From contig JAAYKC010000016.1 of the NCBI GenBank assembly GCA_012522645.1, positions 1 through 5,358 of the forward strand: a stretch of 5,358 bases of DNA, in the 5' to 3' direction. Positions within the stretch are counted from its first letter, which is position 1. Every line of letters starts with the position of its first letter. A program made the position numbers and the translations under genes. Below are positions 1 to 5,358 of the stretch, piece by piece. The notes beneath the pieces were generated by a model, which worked only from the letters and a program-made list of their open reading frames with translations, had not been told where the DNA came from and made no database searches. This stretch comes from Thermoplasmatales archaeon. Its GTDB lineage: Archaea > Thermoplasmatota > Thermoplasmata > Methanomassiliicoccales > Methanomethylophilaceae.

Positions 1-2604
1 GATCTGGGTCTCTCTGTTGAATGCCCTGCGGGCCCGGAAGAGCTCCGGGATCTGTTCCTGAGTAAGAAGGCCATGTCCGAGTTCAGATGGACGCCGAAGG
101 AGGAGATCCTTCGGTGCGGCGGTGCGGCGTATCTGATGCCCGCATCCGAGTACATATCCTATTTCAACACTCTGCCGGAAAGTGCCAGGGAGAAGATGAT
201 ATCCACGTGGGGAGAGCCGCCCGGGGAATCGATGGTGATAGACGGCAATATCATAATATCCGGCCTCAGATTCGGCAACGCTATAGTCGCTGTCCAGCCT
301 AAAAGAGGCTGCTTCGGCCCGAAATGCGACGGCACCGTCTGCAAGATCCTGCACGATCCCCTGTGCCCTCCGCCCCATCAATACCTGGCCGCGTATCATT
401 TCTTCAGAGACGTGTTCGAAGCTGATGCGCTGATACACGTGGGCACTCACGGCACAGCGGAGTTCCTGCCCGGCAAGGGCACAGGCATGTCAGAGGAATG
501 CTTCCCGGACATCTGCAACGGGGATATCTCCACCCTCTACGTCTACAACACCGATAACCCGCCTGAGGGCACCGTTGCCAAGAGGCGCTGCTACGCCACC
601 CTCATCGGCCATATGCAGGCCCCGGCAGAGGCTTCCGGACTGTACGGCGGGATGATAAAACTGGACAGTCTGCTCTTCCAGTATGATAATGCCAAGGGCG
701 ACCGGTCCAGGCAGCACGCCCTCCACCATATGATCCTTGATGCGATAGCTGAGGCGAAGCTCCCCATCGATGCCGATCATGAAACGCCGATGGATGAGAT
801 GGTCCGTATGTGCCACGAGTTCCTTTCCGGAGTTCGCAACTCCCGCATGGAGACGAATATGCACGTCTTCGGCAGGATCCCGGAAGGCAAGGACCGGAAG
901 GATCTGATATCCTCCATCCTGAGATACGACAGGGATGACAAGGCCTCGTCGCCCCGGCGTGCCGTGGCCGACCTCATGGGCATAGATTATGAGACCCTCC
1001 TCACCGACCCCTCGGGATTCTGCGAGAAGACGAAGACCGGCAACGGTGCCGCCGCAGAATGGGTCGACGGGCTCGGGGACGAAATCATAGAGATGATCCT
1101 GGAAGGGAGGACCCCCGAGGAGATCGGGGAGGAACTGGGTCTCGAGGCGGGGAACAGGCTCGACGCCCCGGCGGTCAGGATCAGGGACATATCGGACCGC
1201 ATAGAGGAATCCGACGAGCTCGGTGCTCTCGAGAACGCCCTGGCCGGAGGATACACACCTCCCGGCCCGTCAGGATACATGACGCGGGGGAGGGACGATG
1301 TGCTGCCGACGGGCAGGAACTTCCATGCGTTGGATCCGAAGAGAGTGCCCACCACGGCCTCCTGGAGGGTCGGCGGGAGATTGGCGGAAGCCCTTCTTGA
1401 TAAATTCTCGGAGGAGGAAGGGCGCATGCCGGAGTCAGTGGCATTCCAGTGGATGACCAGTGATGTCATGGCCGCCGACGGCGAGATGCTGGCGGAGATG
1501 ATGTCCCTCATAGGAACGGAACCCGTCTGGAGCCCGAACGGGCACGTGAGCTCCTTCCGGGTGATAGATGCCGGGGACCTTAAGCACCCCAGGATAGACC
1601 TTACGGTAAGGATATCCGGGATATTGAGGGATACGTTCCCGGACCGGATAGACCTCCTTGATTCCGCCATACGTGCCGTGGCGGCCCTGGATGAGCCCCC
1701 TGATGTGAACTTCGTAAGGAAGCATTTCCTGGAGGATACGGCGGACGGCATATCCGAGGAGGAGGCCACGGCGAGGATCTTCTCATCCAGACCGGGCACG
1801 TACACCAGCGGCGTCAGCCTTGCGATTCTCTCGGGGGCATGGAAGGACGAGAAGGATCTGGCACAGATCTACATCTCCTTGAACGGGTACGCATGCGGGA
1901 ACGACAGGGGCGGGAAGACCTCCCATGAGCAGTTCGCCTCAGGCCTCAAGAAAGTGGAGCTCACATTCAACAAAGTGGTCTCCGACGAGCATGATCTCCT
2001 GGGATGCTGCTGCTATTACAGCAACCAGGGCGGGATGACGGCCGCATCCAGGCATCTCTCGGGAAGGGACGTGAAGGCGTACTTCGGGGACACCAGGGAG
2101 GCGGACGCCGTAGGCGTGAGGACCCTGGCCGATGAGCTGCAGAGAGTCGTCAGATCCAAGCTTCTCAATCCGAAATGGATAGACGGCATGAAGGAGCACG
2201 GCTACAAGGGCGCTGCGGACATGATGAAGAAGATAACGCGCGTCTACGGCTGGGAAGCATCCACCGGGGAGGTGGATGACAGGATATTCGACGACATCGC
2301 CGACACCTACGTAAACGAACCGGAGATGAAGGAATTCTTCCAGGAGAACAACCCGTATGCGCTGGAGGAGATCTCCAGAAGGCTGCTGGAGGCTGAGAGC
2401 AGAGGCCTCTGGGACGCCGATCCCGAGGTCCTGGATAAGCTTAGGGAATCCTATCTCGAAGTGGAATCCTGGATGGAGGACCTGGCAGGGTCCGGGGAAT
2501 TCCAGGGAGGCAGCGTCGAGATGTCGTCTCCCGCAGAGATCGACGGCCTCGGTGAGAACATCGGGGAGATCATGGAAAGGGTCCGCAGGAGACTCGGGAA
2601 ATGA
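1..2604 (+). CDS. cobN: CobN/BchH-family metal chelatase large subunit, 5'-truncated by window edge
   Basis: This is the C-terminal 867 residues of a CobN/magnesium-chelatase H subunit, the large protein that binds a tetrapyrrole and inserts cobalt or magnesium using ATPase partners. The frame is open from base 1 with no start needed, so the first ATG (base 73) is internal; full-length family members are roughly 1200-1300 aa. Numbering from base 1, family blocks appear in order: the HVGTHGT motif at 146-152 followed by E154 and LPGK (156-159), the AKRR block after it, LPTGRNF at 435-441, PRIDLTVRISG at 530-540 with RD and FP just after, GGKTSHE near 637-643, NPKW at 723-726 and HGYKGA at 733-738. 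Cysteines cluster at 104/109/114 and 669-671. No ChlI/ChlD-type partner is visible; the 3' end overlaps an ABC transporter gene by ATGA. The family is near certain. Whether the product makes cobalamin or another tetrapyrrole is not decidable here; nickel insertion for F430 is credited to CfbA instead. Confidence 0.93.
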   Translation, partial: DLGLSVECPAGPEELRDLFLSKKAMSEFRWTPKEEILRCGGAAYLMPASEYISYFNTLPESAREKMISTWGEPPGESMVIDGNIIISGLRFGNAIVAVQPKRGCFGPKCDGTVCKILHDPLCPPPHQYLAAYHFFRDVFEADALIHVGTHGTAEFLPGKGTGMSEECFPDICNGDISTLYVYNTDNPPEGTVAKRRCYATLIGHMQAPAEASGLYGGMIKLDSLLFQYDNAKGDRSRQHALHHMILDAIAEAKLPIDADHETPMDEMVRMCHEFLSGVRNSRMETNMHVFGRIPEGKDRKDLISSILRYDRDDKASSPRRAVADLMGIDYETLLTDPSGFCEKTKTGNGAAAEWVDGLGDEIIEMILEGRTPEEIGEELGLEAGNRLDAPAVRIRDISDRIEESDELGALENALAGGYTPPGPSGYMTRGRDDVLPTGRNFHALDPKRVPTTASWRVGGRLAEALLDKFSEEEGRMPESVAFQWMTSDVMAADGEMLAEMMSLIGTEPVWSPNGHVSSFRVIDAGDLKHPRIDLTVRISGILRDTFPDRIDLLDSAIRAVAALDEPPDVNFVRKHFLEDTADGISEEEATARIFSSRPGTYTSGVSLAILSGAWKDEKDLAQIYISLNGYACGNDRGGKTSHEQFASGLKKVELTFNKVVSDEHDLLGCCCYYSNQGGMTAASRHLSGRDVKAYFGDTREADAVGVRTLADELQRVVRSKLLNPKWIDGMKEHGYKGAADMMKKITRVYGWEASTGEVDDRIFDDIADTYVNEPEMKEFFQENNPYALEEISRRLLEAESRGLWDADPEVLDKLRESYLEVESWMEDLAGSGEFQGGSVEMSSPAEIDGLGENIGEIMERVRRRLGK
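2587..2592 (+). promoter_or_regulatory. Shine-Dalgarno site for the ABC ATPase gene
   Basis: AGGAGA lies 8 bases before the ATG at 2601, inside the last codons of cobN. With the ATGA stop/start overlap it supports both this start and translational coupling of the ATPase to cobN. Confidence 0.65.
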
Positions 2605-3557
2605 ATACCATTGAAGCGGACGGGCTCACGAAGGTCTACGAAGGAATTGCCGTGGTGGATGACCTGAATCTTCGGGTCAGCGGGGAGATATACGGGCTTC
2701 TCGGCCCCAACGGCTCCGGGAAGACCACCACTGTGAATATGCTCACCACGCTCGTGCATCCGACATCCGGCACAGCCTCGGTCTGCGGATATGACGTGAT
2801 GAGGGAGAGCGCCGCCGTGAGGCGGTCCATGAGCTATGTCCCCCAGGATATGGCCGTGGATATCAGGCTCACAGGATGGGAGAACGTGGAGCTGTTCGCC
2901 AAGCTCTACGGCATAAAGGACAAGGCCGAGCGCAGAGAGCGCATCGAATACGTCCTGGACATAATGAATCTCACCGAGCGCGCCGGGGACATGACGAAGA
3001 AGTACTCCGGCGGCATGCGCAGAAGACTGGAGCTGGCACAGGCCCTGGTCCATCAGCCGAACGTGCTTTTCCTGGACGAGCCCACCGTCGGACTCGACGT
3101 CACCTCCCGAAGATCCATCTGGGAGTACATAACCAAGCTCAGAGGAACGGGCATGACCATATTCGTCACGACCCATCAGATGGATGAGGCGGAGAGGTAC
3201 TGCGACCGTGTCGGGATAATCAAGAAGGGCGTCCTGCTCAACGAGGGCACCCCTGCCGAATTGACATCGGATCTGGATGACGTCATAATCATCAGGACCG
3301 ACAGCGATCTCCCCCGCAGCCTCCCTGACGGAGTGATCCCGGTGAAATCAGAGGACGGGGAGACCGTGTTCTCCGCAAAGGACGGCAGCGGTTCATTGGA
3401 TCCCCTGTTGGATGCTTACAGAGCAGACGGCGGTAAGGTGTTCTCCTCCTCCGTGAGGGGACCGACCCTGGAGGATGTCTACATGCAGGCCATAGGGCCC
3501 GGCGAGGAGGCTCCTTTCGACGAGGACCGTTTCAGGAACATGATGAGGAGGCGCTGA
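2601..3557 (+). CDS. ABC-2 type exporter, ATP-binding protein (DrrA/CcmA-like)
   Basis: This 318-aa cytoplasmic ATPase energises the membrane protein encoded next. All nucleotide-binding motifs are intact: Walker A GPNGSGKT at 35-42, Q-loop Gln82, signature YSGGM at 135-139, Walker B VLFLDE at 155-160, D-loop GLD at 164-166 and switch His192. The ABC domain fills about residues 1-220. A C-terminal extension of about 100 residues follows and contains TLEDVY, a motif common in DrrA-type drug and antibiotic exporter ATPases. The ATG overlaps the cobN stop by 4 bases and has a good Shine-Dalgarno. The gene ends in tandem in-frame stops, TGA then TAA. The family is clear. The substrate is unknown: DrrA-like proteins export drugs, lipids or polysaccharides, and linkage to cobN only hints at a tetrapyrrole or metal-related cargo. 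Confidence 0.93.
   Translation: MNTIEADGLTKVYEGIAVVDDLNLRVSGEIYGLLGPNGSGKTTTVNMLTTLVHPTSGTASVCGYDVMRESAAVRRSMSYVPQDMAVDIRLTGWENVELFAKLYGIKDKAERRERIEYVLDIMNLTERAGDMTKKYSGGMRRRLELAQALVHQPNVLFLDEPTVGLDVTSRRSIWEYITKLRGTGMTIFVTTHQMDEAERYCDRVGIIKKGVLLNEGTPAELTSDLDDVIIIRTDSDLPRSLPDGVIPVKSEDGETVFSAKDGSGSLDPLLDAYRADGGKVFSSSVRGPTLEDVYMQAIGPGEEAPFDEDRFRNMMRRR
3545..3551 (+). promoter_or_regulatory. Shine-Dalgarno site for the GTG-started permease
   Basis: GAGGAGG, within the final codons of the ATPase gene, lies 10 bases before the GTG at 3562. It favours that GTG over the in-frame GTG at 3571, which would be 19 bases away. Confidence 0.65.
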
Positions 3558-3561
3558 TAAG

Positions 3562-4287
3562 GTGTACGGGGTGCTCGCCTATGCCCAAAGGGATCTGACA
3601 AGATGGCTCAGATCTCCGATGAATGTCATATCCACGTTGGTCATGCCGGCTGCCTGGCTCATATTCATGGGGGTCGTCCTCCCCGGAACAGATAAAGGAT
3701 ATCTGGATTTCATAACCCCCGGTGTACTGGTCATGACCATGCTCAATGCCGGGCTGTTCGGCGGTTCCTCCCTGATGTTCGACAAGGTGCTCGGATACCT
3801 GAACAAGTTCCTTGCCGCCCCCACACCCAGGGAGAGCATACTCGCGGGGAAGATCATATTCATAACCGTGAGGGGCCTGCTGCAGGCCCTGGTGATACAG
3901 ATAATAGCGATACTGGTCGGGGCCACCGTCCTCAGCTTCTGGGCGTATTTGGCAACGTTCGCAATACTGGCACTTTTCGGCGTATTCGTCGCATCCTTCG
4001 GCACCACCATCGCCCTGTACCTTGGGAACCACGATTCCTATGCGGCTGCCCAGTCATTCCTCTCAATGCCTCTCTATCTGGCATCCACGGCGATGCTGAG
4101 ATATGATCAGATGCCCGCGGCCCTGTACTACATAGCCAAGGCGAATCCCCTCAGCTACGCGATAGATGCTGCGAGAACGGCGAGCGCCGGGACATTCCCT
4201 GTGCCGGAGGTCCTGGTGCTGATCCTGATCTCCGTGATCATGGCATTGCTTTGCACCAGGATGTTCCGGCGGGCCACCATAAGCTGA
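3562..4287 (+). CDS. ABC-2 type exporter, membrane permease (DrrB-like)
   Basis: This 241-aa integral membrane protein is the transmembrane half of the exporter and probably acts as a dimer with two copies of the ATPase. Hydrophobic segments lie at about 22-40, 50-70, 98-120, 125-150, 162-178 and 214-231, the usual six-span ABC-2 layout. Between spans two and three a charged cytoplasmic stretch (about 79-97, with AAPTPRES) matches the region that contacts the ATPase in this family. NPLSYAIDAAR at 195-205 corresponds to the conserved late-loop motif of DrrB-like permeases. Translation starts at GTG, 4 bases after the ATPase stop, with a GAGGAGG ribosome site upstream. Length is normal (about 250 aa), with no sign of damage. 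Its TGA stop abuts the stop of the opposite-strand gene with no gap. The transported substrate is not evident. Confidence 0.92.
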   Translation: MYGVLAYAQRDLTRWLRSPMNVISTLVMPAAWLIFMGVVLPGTDKGYLDFITPGVLVMTMLNAGLFGGSSLMFDKVLGYLNKFLAAPTPRESILAGKIIFITVRGLLQALVIQIIAILVGATVLSFWAYLATFAILALFGVFVASFGTTIALYLGNHDSYAAAQSFLSMPLYLASTAMLRYDQMPAALYYIAKANPLSYAIDAARTASAGTFPVPEVLVLILISVIMALLCTRMFRRATIS

Positions 4288-4290
4288 TCA
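4285..4290. other. Back-to-back convergent stop codons (TGATCA)
   Basis: The permease stop TGA (4285-4287) and the reverse-strand stop of the ACT-domain gene (4288-4290) are adjacent and form the palindrome TGATCA. There is no room for a dedicated terminator between the genes, so each transcript must end inside the other gene and the two mRNAs probably overlap at their 3' ends. Confidence 0.9.
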
Positions 4291-4788
4291 TCTGAGTATG
4301 ACCTTGTCCACGCCTTTGCATGCCCGTATGCGGGGCAGGTACTCCGGAGGCAGGGGGCCGTCCAGGACTATGATCAATCTGGCATCGTTCATCTTGCTCG
4401 TGTCATCTATGACCGCCTGCCTTATCGATATGCCGGCATCGTAAATGGCGCTGGCCACACCTGCCAGGATCCCGGGCATGCTGGAATCCACCGGGACTAT
4501 CTCCAGGGCCGTGCAGCCTATCTGCGGTGCGACCTCCGAGAGCAGTGCCATTGACCTCATGCGGGAGAATACATCCATCAGCTTCGGTGTCTTGTATATC
4601 TTGTCTATGGTGGACTTGGCCACTCTTCTGTCGGCCCCTGCAGCACGGCCCAATGCGGAATGGGATATCTCCACGTCATTGCAGTACGCATTACCGTCTT
4701 CCTTGACACATATTCCGTATCCGAGCATAAGGGCAGCCACCCTCTTCTGGGAGGGATATCTGTCGAACATTGACAAGACACGTTCCAT
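4288..4788 (-). CDS. ACT-domain protein, predicted regulator of amino acid metabolism (COG2150-like)
   Basis: The 166-aa product has an N-terminal helical region and a C-terminal ACT domain, the small ligand-binding fold that usually senses amino acids. Residues about 38-65 could form a helix-turn-helix or related helical unit. The ACT part runs from about 93 to 166: strand LEIVPV, then SMPGILAGVASAIYDAGISI (loop-helix-strand with the Pro-Gly turn), then RLIIVLDG and a final VDKVIL strand. The layout resembles euryarchaeal COG2150 proteins of about 160-170 aa. The frame extends upstream to a TTG at 4857, but the ATG at 4788 is preferred because a TTTTATAT box centred about 26 bases upstream fits a leaderless mRNA and the homologous region begins here. 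Divergence from chorismate mutase and nearness to asd suggest a role in amino acid metabolism. Ligand and DNA targets are unknown; DNA binding is inferred, not shown. Confidence 0.82.
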   Translation of the reverse strand: MERVLSMFDRYPSQKRVAALMLGYGICVKEDGNAYCNDVEISHSALGRAAGADRRVAKSTIDKIYKTPKLMDVFSRMRSMALLSEVAPQIGCTALEIVPVDSSMPGILAGVASAIYDAGISIRQAVIDDTSKMNDARLIIVLDGPLPPEYLPRIRACKGVDKVILR

Positions 4789-4810
4789 GCGGTACAATAT
4801 GCTGGGAGTG

Positions 4811-4818
4811 ATATAAAA
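4811..4818 (-). promoter_or_regulatory. Archaeal TATA box for the ACT-domain gene
   Basis: Read on the minus strand this is TTTTATAT, close to the archaeal TATA consensus. Its centre lies about 26-27 bases before the ATG at 4788, the distance at which archaeal transcription starts, so the mRNA probably begins at or next to the start codon. No Shine-Dalgarno is seen before that ATG, as expected for a leaderless message. Confidence 0.68.
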
Positions 4819-4858
4819 CTCACTAAATCGTATTTCGGACGGAATGCCGCCTTGCAAT

Positions 4859-4869
4859 CGGAATTAATA
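4859..4869 (+). promoter_or_regulatory. Archaeal BRE/TATA promoter for chorismate mutase
   Basis: CGGAA (4859-4863), a purine-rich BRE-like stretch, runs directly into TTAATA (4864-4869). The TATA centre is about 26-27 bases before the ATG at 4893, the same spacing as for the divergent gene. No Shine-Dalgarno precedes the ATG, so a leaderless transcript is likely. The TATA element is weaker than the divergent one. Confidence 0.58.
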
Positions 4870-4892
4870 CACGTAAAGCGGTGTGCGTGCCA

Positions 4893-5165
4893 ATGTCCCG
4901 AACCGAGGAGCTCAGAGAGATGATCAGGGAGATCGACCAGCAGATAATAGAGCAGGTCGCCACCCGCATGGAGATCACGGATGAACTGGCAAGGGCTAAG
5001 AAAGCGGAGGGTAAGAACTATTGGGATGACGCCAAGGAAAGGGAGGTCATAGCCAGATACCATGAGCTCTGCGAAGAAGTGAGGATGACCGAGGATGAGG
5101 CAAGGAAGATAGCGGAGGCGATCCTGAGCATCTCCAAGAATCGGCAGAAGCACATCGTGGAATGA
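4893..5165 (+). CDS. aroQ: Chorismate mutase, AroQ class
   Basis: This 90-aa all-helical enzyme converts chorismate to prephenate, the committed step toward phenylalanine and tyrosine, in the cytoplasm, probably as a homodimer. It aligns without gaps to the E. coli chorismate mutase domain as I recall it (offset of 3). Active-site positions are Arg8, Arg25, Lys36, Asp45, Glu49, Ser81 and Gln85, matching E. coli R11, R28, K39, D48, E52, S84 and Q88. The one visible change is Lys48 where E. coli has Arg51. It is a stand-alone domain with no fused dehydratase or dehydrogenase. The open frame reaches GTG codons at 4881 and 4887, but the ATG at 4893 is chosen because the upstream TATA spacing fits a leaderless mRNA and the helix begins just after it. 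It lies divergent to an ACT-domain gene and upstream of asd, but AT-rich DNA separates it from asd. Confidence 0.9.
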   Translation: MSRTEELREMIREIDQQIIEQVATRMEITDELARAKKAEGKNYWDDAKEREVIARYHELCEEVRMTEDEARKIAEAILSISKNRQKHIVE

Positions 5166-5188
5166 GCCACGTTATCATAATCATCCTA

Positions 5189-5200
5189 TTTTTTATTCTT
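5189..5200 (+). terminator. Possible T-rich terminator after chorismate mutase
   Basis: A run of six T followed by ATTCTT lies about 24 bases after the chorismate mutase stop, in a sharply AT-rich spacer and with no strong hairpin before it. Archaeal RNA polymerase commonly terminates at such oligo-T stretches, so this may end the short monocistronic transcript. Confidence 0.45.
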
Positions 5201-5219
5201 AAATGAATAAATTCAACAG

Positions 5220-5230
5220 TATATCTTTAA
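5220..5230 (+). promoter_or_regulatory. TATA-like element upstream of asd
   Basis: TATATCTTTAA in the AT-rich spacer is a plausible archaeal TATA region. Start of transcription would fall near 5248-5256, leaving a leader of about 26-34 bases before the asd ATG, unlike the leaderless genes to the left. The exact TATA register (TATATC or TTTAAT) is uncertain. Confidence 0.45.
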
Positions 5231-5252
5231 TTCAGGAATCGTTCTAGCAGTT

Positions 5253-5270
5253 ATTGCGCACAATGCATTG
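5253..5270. repeat. Overlapping small palindromes in the asd leader
   Basis: ATTG-CGCA-CAAT (5253-5264) is an inverted repeat with 4-base arms. It overlaps the perfect 10-base palindrome CAATGCATTG (5261-5270). The arms alternate ATTG, CAAT, ATTG around the predicted transcription start of asd, where a repressor operator could sit. The short length means chance is possible. Confidence 0.35.
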
Positions 5271-5281
5271 GATGATGAGAT

Positions 5282-5358
5282 ATGAGAAAAACACAAGTAG
5301 CGATCCTCGGCGCCACGGGCATGATCGGTCAGAGATTCATCGAGATGTTGGAGGACCA
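5282..5358 (+). CDS. asd: Aspartate-semialdehyde dehydrogenase, N-terminus only (cut by window edge)
   Basis: Only the first 25 complete codons are inside the window. They encode a basic start, then the beta strand VAILGATGMIGQRFIEML, a Rossmann NADP-binding fingerprint of the form GATGxxGQ that is typical of archaeal-type aspartate-semialdehyde dehydrogenase. That enzyme reduces aspartyl phosphate to aspartate semialdehyde, the branch point for threonine, methionine and lysine. In methanogens using the DKFP route, the semialdehyde also feeds 3-dehydroquinate synthesis. ATG at 5282 is the natural start: the strand begins six residues later. Only a weak ribosome site (within GGATGATGAG) precedes it. 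N-acetyl-glutamyl-phosphate reductase (ArgC) shares this fold, but the GMIGQRFIEML wording fits Asd better. Confidence 0.8.
   Translation, partial: MRKTQVAILGATGMIGQRFIEMLED

Noticed and set aside
73..75. ATG as the start of the CobN gene
   Set aside because: The same frame is open back to base 1, the protein would lack about a third of the family length, and the residues before the ATG read as normal coding sequence. The gene is cut by the window edge.
987..1805. 272-aa open frame on the minus strand inside cobN
   Set aside because: It is antisense to strongly conserved CobN motifs and its Ser/Pro/Arg-rich product has no recognisable domain. It arises from the GC-rich codon use of cobN.
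2451..3176. 241-aa minus-strand open frame across the cobN/ATPase junction
   Set aside because: It opposes intact Walker, signature and H-loop coding sequence and gives a His/Gly-rich composition with no known fold.
3532..4032. Minus-strand open frames opposite the permease
   Set aside because: The plus-strand frame encodes a clear six-span ABC-2 permease; the Tyr/Gln/His-rich antisense products look like shadows.
4789..4857. TTG-started N-terminal extension of the ACT-domain protein
   Set aside because: The extra 23 residues are translated TATA-box DNA. The ATG at 4788 fits the promoter spacing and the family length better.
4605..5153. 182-aa minus-strand open frame across the divergent promoter region
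   Set aside because: It runs antisense through chorismate mutase and, out of frame, through the ACT gene, and covers both promoters. Its product resembles no family I recognise.
5166..5281. Small RNA, tRNA or riboswitch in the AT-rich spacer before asd
   Set aside because: No cloverleaf and no long stem are visible. Only short palindromes, a T-run and a TATA-like element can be supported.

Overview
The window looks like chromosomal DNA of a methanogenic archaeon. My best guess is the Thermoplasmata-related order Methanomassiliicoccales, but this rests on gene content and style, not on a marker gene. The grounds are an archaeal-type CobN-like chelatase, a COG2150-type ACT-domain protein (a family I know mainly from euryarchaea), archaeal TATA boxes placed as for leaderless transcripts, moderately high GC coding DNA with AT-rich spacers, and TGA as the stop codon of all five genes whose ends are visible.

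Left part (1-4287, + strand): a tight three-gene unit. It starts with the C-terminal two thirds or so of a CobN/BchH-family large chelatase subunit, whose reading frame runs off the left edge. A 4-base ATGA overlap joins it to an ABC exporter-type ATPase, followed 4 bases later by an ABC-2 permease starting at GTG. Both transporter genes have Shine-Dalgarno sequences inside the preceding gene, so the three are probably cotranscribed. A tetrapyrrole metal chelatase may therefore be functionally linked to a two-component efflux pump, but the substrate cannot be read from the sequence.

Middle (4288-5165): the permease ends back to back with a minus-strand gene for a COG2150-like ACT-domain protein (166 aa from the start chosen here). 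That gene is divergent from a 90-aa AroQ-type chorismate mutase. The 104-base spacer between the two chosen ATG codons carries two divergent TATA boxes, each centred about 26-27 bases before its ATG. This argues that both mRNAs are leaderless and that the longer TTG and GTG starts are wrong.

Right edge (5166-5358): an AT-rich spacer with a T-run, a TATA-like element and overlapping small palindromes leads into the first 25 complete codons of aspartate-semialdehyde dehydrogenase (asd). The ACT protein, chorismate mutase and Asd form an amino-acid biosynthesis neighbourhood. In many methanogens aspartate semialdehyde is also a precursor of 3-dehydroquinate, which gives a plausible reason for asd to sit beside chorismate mutase.

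I saw no tRNA, rRNA, CRISPR array, insertion sequence or obvious mobile DNA. Most of the window is ordinary core metabolism; the more notable points are the chelatase-exporter linkage, the cysteine clusters in CobN, and the divergent leaderless promoter pair.
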